From: Pyrenophora tritici-repentis
Lineage: Eukaryota > Ascomycota > Dothideomycetes > Pleosporales > Pleosporaceae
NCBI RefSeq assembly: GCF_003171515.1
Contig: NC_089395.1
Coordinates: 620,001-684,000 of the forward strand
Length of the DNA stretch: 64,000 nt
Reading direction: 5' to 3'
Each line of letters opens with the position of its first letter. Position 1 is the first letter of the stretch. Made by a program: the position numbers and the translations under genes. Below are positions 11,282-20,446 of the stretch, piece after piece. Below the pieces are notes generated by a model. It searched no databases and was not told where the DNA came from. It saw only the letters and a program-made list of their open reading frames with translations.

Positions 11282-12041
11282 ATGGATTCTGAACTGTTAG
11301 AACCGAATGATAGGTTTTTGAAGATTGTCTGGTTGTCAGCCTGGTCAGCTCACTCTTGCTAGAGCATCACGAGAAAGAAATCGCGACTGATCATAAGATT
11401 GAAGAAGAGATCGAAATGAAGGGATTCGTTGAGCGAGAAAAGGTCAGGCAAGCTGAGCAGGAAGAGCAAGCGAAAGAAGCTAGAGAAAAACTTGAGGTGG
11501 AGCTGGAGAACGATGGGAAAGTTCGATTGGACGATATTTGTGGGAAATAGAACCTCTACTCCTCAGAATACATCGATATATACACGTCACAACCGGACCA
11601 AGACCTCGACGATACCGAATGGGATGACGGAGTGGGAACCCTCCGGCTCGGCAAGCGTCTCCCACAATACAACTTCGGCATAGGCAAAGGAATGATGGGA
11701 GCAGTACTCGACATCTTCGGCGGGCCCGAAGAAGCCACTGCTATCAATATGAAAAGACCAAAGTACGCGTCTCTTGATGCTGTTAAGGTATCCTTCTACG
11801 ACGACGGAGAGGCAGAGAAGTTTACCACGAAGCTCACCTTCCTTAGGAATGGTCTGTTGGAGTTGGTTATTTCAAACAGACAGATGCGATCAACGGTGTC
11901 TACTTCGTCGGCATACACGACCAAGATATGAAAGCAGTAAAGTGCGAGGCGGAGAAGATGGATGAAGAATGGAGGAACTGTCGCTATACTGGTGGCTTGC
12001 ACCCAGAAAATAACAGGGAACCGAAGAATTTCATGGAATAG
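11282..12041 (+). pseudogene. Broken paralogue of the 12710 gene
   Basis: This is a remnant of the same unnamed family as the downstream gene. Shared landmarks are a Glu/Lys-rich N-terminal part, the start of the core domain (LYSSEY here, LYSSAY downstream) and the C-terminus (EEWRNCRYTGGLHP here, AEWANCRYTGHLHP downstream). At least two breaks are visible. TAG at 11548-11550 stands where the paralogue has Trp (GKW), a TGG-to-TAG transition. A frameshift near 11875-11890 moves the tail into another frame. The N-terminal join from the ATG at 11282 is also uncertain, because that frame stops after about 25 codons and would need an implausibly short intron. The function of the family is unknown. 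Confidence 0.65.
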
Positions 12042-12709
12042 TACGGGTTACAAAAGTAGCCACAGAGGCCCGGCACTGACAGTGGGCTTAATGACGATGA
12101 CTCTGGTACTGACGGGTTGCCAGCATGCGGGGACAAGAAATGAGAATGAACTTCAACCTTTCCCATATTTCAGAAAAGCCAATATACATTCTTCCGTGCT
12201 GTTCCTTTCATGCCCTCGAGTACCATGACACTCATTCACAAGCGACGCAAAATTTCCGTTTTTAAACGAAAACAAAGCGATTACAACTACAACTCATCCC
12301 TAATTCAAAATTGAACGCCTCCAACAGACATGTTGTTCCTTCTGTTTGAAGCTTTCTCGTGTGGACAGCTGACCCGCAGTGAGGCCGTCAGACCGGAGCA
12401 CACACCAGATGAATGTCTTCTGACGTCCAAGATATTATGTACTGCAACCTGTAGGCAATCCATAAAACCACTTCCGATATTTGGAAGAAGAACCAAATTC
12501 ATCTCCAAGCTCCAGGATAGGTACCTATCCACCCGTAACGTGTGCACGGCTCCGAACCAGGTAGACAGATATGGTTAGAGCGGAGGTGCCCCACCTGATA
12601 TGACCCTTGGAGATGACACAGTTCTAGAAGATTCTACGTATGTTATTCTAGTTGTCGTCAGAACATACGACGTATCTATCATTCGACAATCTGGAGAAGT
12701 TGATACACC
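12042..12709. other. Intergenic between paralogues
   Basis: No supported gene. The short ORFs at 12305-12578 overlap on both strands and look spurious. Confidence 0.4.
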
Positions 12710-13660
12710 ATGGTACATACCGCTGCGCGCGCGAGGCCTGCTAAGAGGATGGTTAATGAGAAGCTTGCGGACACGGACGAGGAGATGACGGATCTGACGA
12801 ATGAGTCTGAGTCTGAGTTGGAACCCATAACAGAAGGGGAGGATGAGACGGATGAGGATGATGAATCAGAAGAAGAAGCCATGACAGAAGAGGAAGATGC
12901 AACTGACGATGAGGAGATGACGGAGGTGTGAGATGCAACGGATGATGAAGAGATGACGGAGGTGGAAGAGGAAGATTCGACAGATGATTCTAGTGAGACG
13001 GACGAAGAAGACGACGAAAAACTCTTTGAGAAGCTCTTCACTAAAGCAAGGAAACACTACGTCAGACAGGAAGCAAATGCGGACCGGATCGAAGACTACC
13101 TCGATAGAAAACCGTGGAAGAAAGTACCGTTGGTCAGTCTTAAGGGAAAGTGGACCCTGTATTCGAGTGCGTACCTCGACTGCATGAAAAGAAAAATCCC
13201 GAAATGGGGTCCAAGAAAGCTCGAAGACTTCGACATTGGACCACTCCGCATGAGCAGATCAGACGATTCATATAGTACTATGGTGGGTGCAGACCTCTCC
13301 GGAGAGTCGGACTTTACTTTCTTCGTCTCAGAGCGGGTTGAGTTCGACTTCAAAGCACCCAAGTGGGCGTCCACAAGGCCCATGAAGATAGGTTGTCTTA
13401 TCGAGCTGGGATCTGCTCACAATATGGACGAGAAGTCTGTGAACATCAATGTCATGTTTCTGGGGCCCGACGTTTTTAAAATTACCTTCCGGAGCAAGGA
13501 CTTGCCCAGCTCGCGGTTTCAAGGCTACGATGAGATCACGTTTGTGGCACGGCGGATCCAGACGCAGGCGCAAGTCAGGGAGGAACAGCGCAAGGCTTCG
13601 GCGGAGTGGGCGAACTGTCGGTATACTGGTCATTTGCACCCCAGCAATTGGGGGTTCTAG
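12710..13660 (+). CDS. Hypothetical protein with acidic N-terminus, in-frame TGA
   Basis: The family is unrecognised. ATG 12710 opens a frame that runs to 13660 except for a single TGA at 12929-12931. The first 75 residues are extremely acidic (runs such as EGEDETDEDDESEEE). After the stop, the same frame continues with 235 codons: more acidic sequence, then an ordered domain of about 180 residues (GKWTLYSSAYLDC ... CRYTGHLHPSN). The stop falls inside a tandem 36-bp repeat. A 39-nt GTGTGA...GAG segment starting at about 12926 could be removed in frame, but it is very short for an intron. The gene may therefore be a weakly disrupted allele, use a downstream ATG (12953), or contain a very short intron. 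It is paralogous to the pseudogene at 11282. Confidence 0.55.
12896..12967 (+). repeat. Two 36-bp tandem units, one carrying TGA
   Basis: Units 12896-12931 and 12932-12967 both encode DATDDEEMTEV plus one codon. That codon is TGA in the first unit and GAA in the second. The units differ at a few other positions, so the duplication is not brand new. Confidence 0.8.
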
Positions 13661-14786
13661 TCTGTATCGTGTTACGCGTCTATTCGCTCACCTGTATCCC
13701 CTGACATGCTCAGAAACGAAAATAATCATGAAGTACCTAGGTAACAGTGAAGTGGCCTATCTTGCACCCACCCGCTAGATTGAAAAAACGCTCGCTTGCG
13801 GTAATTTCTCCCGTATGGCGATCATTGGAGTTGAAAAAGTAGATATCAATAATGCGAATAGATTACCGGCGTTAGTCGATATTTTGTGGCGTTGTTGTTT
13901 GAAGCGCACACTCTAGCGGTACTACAGTAGCATCATTCCACCCCAGCCGCCATGATGAGGTGGCTGGAAACAAGATGCGCAGATTATATACCGAGACGCG
14001 CAGCTTTGAATACGCCAACGGCCTAGCACCCCTGTCAATACGAACGCTTCGAAAGTTCTACGGCAGCAGACTGACCAGGGTCACGATGCGCGTTCCTATC
14101 AGTTCCCGTCAGCATTCAAAATCAATAAAGTGAGTGCTGCACGCCTTATCGTGGGAGTCAGCGGGAAACCCTTCTGCACAGATTCCTCGTTGGCAAGGTT
14201 GCACTGTTGTGAGCTGGAAACTTCAGTGCTGATACGAGCGAGACTATTGATTGTGCGGGAGAACTTCCCAAAGCGGTTGTTGAGCCTGATACGAATACGG
14301 GGCCCAGAAGGGTGTATTGATTCTGGCATTGCATACGCGCGAGGTGGGTCCAGGCCTGCACAGCAAGAGCTGGCGGACAGTTTTGCGTGAGACTTTCTGG
14401 TGGTTGCGCGATGTCGTGTTTGTGTGGCGGGGTCCGCGAATATTTTCCTACGACAGATGAAGTACGTCACGGTTGGCATGGAGGATAGTTGATGAAGAGA
14501 AATTGAAGGAGGGACGAAAGTTAGATATTTTATAGTTTTCCAGTTAAATTCAAATGTCCATCGTAAGATCTATATGCTATGAACCGAATATAAACATCTA
14601 AGCATTAGAGGGCTTGTCAGACATGACCGTGAATCACAAAAACGCCGTGGCTATCTAGGTGAAGGAGTGAATTCCCTGCTAAAAGAGGGGCTACAGCTAC
14701 CGCAGTTACTGTAACAAACACCTGTGCACCCTAAAATCGTTGCTCGGAAATGAAGGAAATCGTCTCGACTTGATCATCGACTACAT
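13661..14786. other. Intergenic, nothing supported
   Basis: A 126-codon ORF on the minus strand (14099-14479) starts with ATG but has no domain, signal peptide or homologue that I recognise, and is left unannotated. Confidence 0.4.
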
Positions 14787-16265
14787 TTAGTAGTTTCCGT
14801 ATCCGCCGTAGCCGCCTGGGTAAGCGGCTCCGTAACCGCTGGGCTGGGGAGTCGGCGAAGCGGAAGATGAAGGAGTGCTCGCAGGGTATGACTTGGTTTC
14901 CGTGGGCTTGACGTAAGTGGGCTTCACACTGGTAGATGATGGGATAGGGGTTGACGAGGAGCTAGGGGTGTGGACTGGGTACGGGGCGGACGAGGTCGCA
15001 TAGCTCATCGAGGTTCCAGATGAAGGCTTGACAGTAGGGTAGGGAGCAGATGAGGTCTCGTAGCTCATGGAAGTACCGGCAGATGGGGTAGCGGACTGGT
15101 GAGGCTTGGAGGTAGGGTATGGCGGTTGCGCTCCGTGGGAATTAGTCTTGGTGGAAGAAGCGGAGGGCTTGGGTCCCTCAGCGGTGGTGGTGGGCTTGGG
15201 CCCTGGGAGAGTGACCGTGTATGTCTGGGGATGTCCAGCCTCAGTGACGACGATGGTGGTGACCGGGCCTGTGGGAACAGGAGTGTAGCCATTGCCGACG
15301 GTTACGGTGTAAACCTCAGTCTTGGTGACGGTTTGAGGAGCCGGGCACCCAGAAACAGCGGAAGGCTGGGGCTTGGAGGACTCAGCGGGGTGGGGCACAT
15401 TGTCTGGGTAGACCGACTTGGTCTCAGCTGGGTAAGGGTGGCCAGGGGCAGGAGTCACATCGGTATGGACAGGCACAACGGTGGTTGGCTTTGGTACCTG
15501 GGGAGTAGGCGTGGGACACTTGTCTCCGCATCCATGGATGGTCGATGTAAGAGTTACGGTTGTGTAGCTTGCCGTCAAGTAGGTTGAGTAAACCGGGACC
15601 GAATGCTCGTTCTGTCCAACAGAAGTGCTGCAAGGAACGAAACCTGTCACGGTGGTTACGTAGGTAGTAGTAACATCAGAGTGAGGGTACTCAGTAGTTC
15701 CAGGCGCCGCGGGCGTCGTAGATGTAGGCTTGACTGGAATATAGCCAGTGCCGTAGGGCATCGTGGAGGAAGGCTGTACTGGAAGGTAGCCGTGGGGCAG
15801 GGTGGAGGAAGGCTTCACTGGAAGGTATCCAGTACCCTGGGGCATCGAAGAAGATGCCACCGGGTTAGGTACGGAAGAGGATGCTACTGGGTAAGGCACT
15901 GAAGAGGACGCCACTGGGTAAGGTACGGAAGAGGACGCCATCGGGTGAGGCACGGAAGAGGAGGGTCCGTGGGAGTACTCTGTCGAGCTGCTGCATGGTG
16001 TGCTGGATGAGGAGAGAACCACAACGCTTGAGCTTGGAGGTGAAGCATTGTAGGCTGAAGAGCTAACTGGTGCTGAGCTTGACGCTGGAGTTGACGCCGC
16101 GTAAGAGCTTGGTGTCTGCGTGCTGGTCGGGTAAGGTGGGCTGACTACGGGAGTCGATGATGCAGAGTAGCCGGAAGGCGTGACTGCAGGGTAATAGCCA
16201 TATTGAGCGACGGGACTGGCAAAGGTCGACCCGATGATGGCACCGGCGATGAAAGAATAACGCAT
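14787..16265 (-). CDS. Secreted Ser/Thr/Pro-rich cell-wall protein
   Basis: A 492-aa extracellular protein, probably heavily O-glycosylated. The N-terminus is a signal peptide (about residues 1-17, MRYSFIAGAIIGSTFAS). Residues 25-180 are low complexity, with repeats of the type SSSVPYPVAS and repeated PVKPSST/PVQPSST units. Residues 195-250 form the most conserved-looking part, with two cysteines (VPCSTS, HGCGDKC nearby) and TTTYVTTVTGFVPC, a pattern common in fungal wall proteins. A second cysteine-containing segment (SGCPAPQTVTKTEVYTV) lies near residue 310. The C-terminus is Gly/Tyr-rich (GYGAAYPGGYGGYGNY), with no clear GPI site. There is no intron. The repeats make length variation between strains likely. 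The role is probably structural or adhesive. Confidence 0.8.
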   Translation of the reverse strand: MRYSFIAGAIIGSTFASPVAQYGYYPAVTPSGYSASSTPVVSPPYPTSTQTPSSYAASTPASSSAPVSSSAYNASPPSSSVVVLSSSSTPCSSSTEYSHGPSSSVPHPMASSSVPYPVASSSVPYPVASSSVPNPVASSSMPQGTGYLPVKPSSTLPHGYLPVQPSSTMPYGTGYIPVKPTSTTPAAPGTTEYPHSDVTTTYVTTVTGFVPCSTSVGQNEHSVPVYSTYLTASYTTVTLTSTIHGCGDKCPTPTPQVPKPTTVVPVHTDVTPAPGHPYPAETKSVYPDNVPHPAESSKPQPSAVSGCPAPQTVTKTEVYTVTVGNGYTPVPTGPVTTIVVTEAGHPQTYTVTLPGPKPTTTAEGPKPSASSTKTNSHGAQPPYPTSKPHQSATPSAGTSMSYETSSAPYPTVKPSSGTSMSYATSSAPYPVHTPSSSSTPIPSSTSVKPTYVKPTETKSYPASTPSSSASPTPQPSGYGAAYPGGYGGYGNY

Positions 16266-18491
16266 CTTGTCAGTTTCGCTTTGTCGGTTCTTTGATTATA
16301 TTATGTAGAAGTTGGGTTGGGTTGAGATTAAGTATTATAGATTGTCTGAAGATGGCACTATAGCGAGTGTCGGCCTGAGGAAAGCGAAGGTGGATAGGTA
16401 GGAAAGTGTGTTTGCGGATGATGATGGGTATCAAGGACGAGATGAGAGCAAACTTATATACTACACTCACCCTAAGCGGCCACACATCGAGGACGGCTGA
16501 AATCGATGTAGTATCAGCCGCTCAACACGTCGTAGTCTCTCACCATCTGCAAAGCCCCACTACACGTACGAGCGATTGAAGTTGGATACGAGAGAGAACA
16601 TGCCAGACTACCTAGGTAGATTCATCAGCAGCAAGGATACAGCCCGGGACATGCAAGTAACGGCACAGCCCTACCACAACACCGTGACAGCGCTACTGGC
16701 GTTGCCGTTGAGACTTCTAAATTTGTCGAGAGCTTTGCCTGTTTTAGGCTTAGCTTCGAGCACGGACTCTTCGATATGTGCCGGTCCCTTCGGATCCCAA
16801 CCTCCCTCGTCACCCGCCATCTTTTTGACAGACAGCAGACGCTCGCTTAGTCGGAGACAGCTCCGAATCTGCTAAGCAATTTCTCTTTTCATCCCTGTTT
16901 CCACGCATGATATTAGCCAGGTTCCTGGAGATCCCAAGTACTAGCCCACACTGCCGGCCGTCCGAGCGTCGATTTTCCAGATCTGGTGCGCTATTCTAAA
17001 CTCGAAGACTAGGCTCTATCTGGCTTTTGATAGAAATCAACCTCGGTGAGCTATGTCCCGCGCTCCATCCTAATCCCAAAGTCAATGTTTTTCCGCTCCA
17101 CAACGAGCGACGCCACATATGCTGACCTGCAGTTATGAGATCCTCTCCTTGTCTTCTTTGGGGATCCCACGCGGTAAACAAGCTTCGCTGCTGTTCCATT
17201 ACAGCGGAAAAATCACCTAGTACGAGCATCACACCGCTGTTAGTGGTGCGTCTGGATGCAATAGTCAACAAAGTCATATCTGATGCCAGCCCTTCTTCGC
17301 GTAACAGTCCTGCAGAGGCACATTACGTGCCGCGAACATCAGAGTCAAGATTTTCTATGGCCAGTAGACCGTCGGCCGATACAGGGAGTTGTTTGCATTG
17401 ACGGGTCCACATTTCCCGTATCCGGCCACAATCACCTTCTCTCGCTGCACTAACCTCTACTAGTCTATCGCCTCGGCCACTTCGTACCTGCCTTGCCTGT
17501 ATTCTAGACGGTACTACAGGGCTGACAGCGCAGTGCAGGTGTTCTGCGATCATAAAATCCTGGCCATAGATTTCGACGACCAACCCTCGGGGCTGCTTTG
17601 CAATTGGCTATCTCTAGCACTAGCATAATAAACCGGATCTATTTACTAACTAAGATGATCAAACACAGCAAAGCCCTTGCGTAGCGGTATGATATTTCTA
17701 GTGAGTGTCTTGAAGTGTAGCCATGCGCTGAGAACAAACAATGTGCGCGAGCTAGAAACTAGTTTCGGTTAGCACTATATCCAAAATTCATAGAAAGGCA
17801 AGAAGAACAGCCTAAGGTTCCTATCAGGTCTACTAAAAAACTAGTGAACTACAATAGTGATGAAAGATATTGCATAATTTTAAGATTCTTGGAAGAAGCT
17901 ACCTATACTTTAAAATATAAAGCTGGCAAAATGCCATTATAAACACCATGTTATAAAAGTTTACTACTAAGTATTAATAATTTATCACTTACTTTGTATT
18001 TATAAAGTCGACAAAATATAAGTTCCCGCTAGCTGTCAGGCCTACACAATGCGAGGTGTACAATATATACTATTCTACCACGATGATCAGGAGTTCACTG
18101 ATCATACGTACCTTTTTGGTTGCATAGCGTAGTGGGCGTAGACCTACGTTCTGACACTAGCCCAACGTATTTCAAAAATGTGTAAACGAACAAGGAAAGA
18201 ACTTGTATTAAAAGGGGTATTCGGTGCTGCTGTAACAACAAGACTTTGGGAGTTATTAAGTAGCCGCGGTACTAATGTAGAGTTGAACCGTACTGTTCAG
18301 TATAAGTCAACAGCAATTTAGCGTATATAAAAACCTCTAGATTAACCATCTTATCTATTCCGCGATCACTGCCTGGCGTAAAAACAAGCAGATTCCACTA
18401 CGATGCCTCATTGTTGTGGTGGGTTTATTTGGTGAGGCAGGGTGAGCTTTGTGTTTGTGCGTATTTCGTGTCCACCCTCACTATAGCCCTA
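16266..18491. other. Accessory region, possible LINE remnant and AT-rich stretch
   Basis: No intact gene. Two minus-strand ORFs (16996-17277 and 17323-17583) could be pieces of a decayed LINE endonuclease: VVEIYGQDFMIAE, and further on VLGDFSAV and RRQGEDLI, in plausible order but different frames. The resemblance is weak. From about 17600 to 18360 the DNA becomes clearly AT-rich with many stops in all frames, as expected of old RIP-affected repeat DNA. Confidence 0.35.
16454..16460 (-). promoter_or_regulatory. TATA-like box of the cell-wall protein gene
   Basis: The minus strand reads TATATAA about 190 bp upstream of the ATG at 16265. Position and sequence suit a TATA element, but no other promoter evidence is available. 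Confidence 0.35.
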
Positions 18492-18883
18492 TTACTTCTC
18501 GCCCCCGACCGTGCGCCCTCGACACATGTTTGGTCCTGACCTGACTGTCTCAGTTTTCCCTCCAGGATGATAATAATGGTGGCACCTGTCCCAGAATTTA
18601 AGAGGATCCTTCACATTGTCAGGTAAACAACAGAATACCTACGCGTCTTAGTCAGTTGTATATTGCATATTTTGGATGAGAGACTCCTTACCTTCATGTT
18701 GTCAGAACCATCAGTATCAAGTCCAAGGCCTATGTATCCTTCGCCAACTACGTCCTCGCAGGCCTTTATAGTGTCTTGATCGCTATTAACGCAGCGCCAA
18801 GACTCCTCTTTAATCCAAACTTGAGCATAGCATAATTGGCTTAAGAAAGCGAGGAAAATCGCGGTTAGAGCAGATAAAAGCAT
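18492..18883 (-). CDS. Small secreted cysteine-rich protein (effector candidate)
   Basis: Two exons, 18692-18883 and 18492-18638, are joined by a 53-bp GT-AG intron containing a CTGAC branch-like site. The result is 112 aa. The first 20-21 residues are a clear signal peptide (MLLSALTAIFLAFLSQLCYA). The mature part has six cysteines: one in SWRC, one in KAC, an adjacent pair in FCC, one in DRC and one in NMC. An even number fits three disulfides. No domain is recognised. The gene sits alone at the edge of an AT-rich, gene-poor island, a common setting for effector genes in plant-associated Dothideomycetes. Without splicing, the frame reads through the intron and loses the last three cysteine positions, which supports the model. 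An effector role is inference only. Confidence 0.6.
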
Positions 18884-20446
18884 CTTGTTAAGTAGATAGA
18901 GTGTTTGAGATAGTCTGTACGTGAGAGGGACCGTCGCATGTATTTGTAGAAGAGCTTCTCTACGCTTATGAGCATGGGCAACGTGGCGTTGGCAATGGAC
19001 AGACAGGCAAAGTACAAAGTGGCCGAGAGAAGGTTTTTTTCCAGCCTGAATAGATGAATTTTCTGTTATTAAGCTTCTTACTGCCTATCTCGGCCGTAAT
19101 ATGGCTAATATGTATGAATGTTCTGTTGCCAGAAGTTGCTTTCCTACAGATCATCAGAAGATATCTCATGGGACGCATATAGGCTGATTTGATGATAGCG
19201 CTCTTAGGACGGACTTCAGATGTGTCTCTCGCCTTGCAGAACAATACCGGTTTGTTCACATAAACCTAAAGCTATGGGCCGTCGACCATGATCCAAGGAC
19301 TCTTTACACCATTGGCTAGTCTTGTGGGTTTGCCTTTTCCAAGGATAAGAGAGAATATAATATGGGCGCTCCAATCATACCATTGGGCAGATCCTTCTGG
19401 TGACATTCCGGTGACATTCTAGGGACATTCTAGGGACAAGTCTATCCACAACAAACATTGTGAAAACATGCACAATCGAACAACTTAGAGAGGCTAACAC
19501 ACGATCCTATAAGACATTTTCGTTTCCCAAACAAAGTCGCAATCATTGAATCTTTCACACGGGGCTTGGATAAGATTTTCCACCAGTCAGCTGGCGTTAT
19601 CTGGGCGAGCTTGTATCGACAGTAAGATGGCCCAACGAACCCGTGAAAGTGGAAATACATAATGTGTAAGCGCTGATAATGAGGCTTATTCTGACTGTGC
19701 ACATGTACCTAGGACCCTCATCGTCTACATAAGCGCATTGTCACAACCGACCAGCCAGCCAGTCAGTCAGCCAGTCGCGCTGACGCTAGCATCAGAAGGG
19801 TCTCGGCCCACGACCCATGTTTGCGTAAAACCTTATCACACGTGACCGACCTCCCTACGTACTTTGGAAAACACCTCAACCTCCACAACGTCCGGACGAC
19901 GTCTCCAAATCTCTTATTTCTCGGACGCTAAAAGTTTCTCCCGTCCGGCTACTAGGAAAAAGCAAAGAACAGCAATGCGCGACTAAAAATACCCGGCCTG
20001 TTCTGTCAGGGTTCCCTGTCCAGATGCAGCGGTCCGATCTCGTGTCTACCCGTTGCCAGGCGCACAGATCCTTGGTCTGAGCAAAGCTTTGCCCAGGATG
20101 ACCGACTCCAAATTGGCATTTCCCCGTCCGAGGTTGCAATCTCCGCTGGTCGTTCCAGAAGGTCGAGTGGGACCTTTTTTCGATCATAACGGCATTGGTA
20201 CCTGTTTCCTAATCACGTCATCATCATCACTTTCACCATGCTACCACAATTCTTGGTCTTGCAACATTTCCATTCTCCTACAAAAATATGAGCTAGATAC
20301 TTTTAGTCATCCTCCATTCTCCCAAAAACACCTGCTGAAGGGAGAAACACTTGATCCAAACCAGCTGAAACGCCGCCTATCCGCCACGCCACCAATGTTT
20401 ACTAAAAATTCATAAATACGAAAGGCTATATATGTGTGTGGGCTGG
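18884..20446. other. Intergenic, nothing supported
   Basis: Contains a short CCAG/TCAG-type simple repeat near 19747-19778. ORFs at 18966-19259, 19442-19702 and 19876-20415 show no coding character. Confidence 0.4.

Noticed and set aside
14099..14479. 126-codon minus-strand ORF with ATG start
   Set aside because: Basic, low-information composition, no signal peptide, and an equally long frame on the other strand; no support beyond length.
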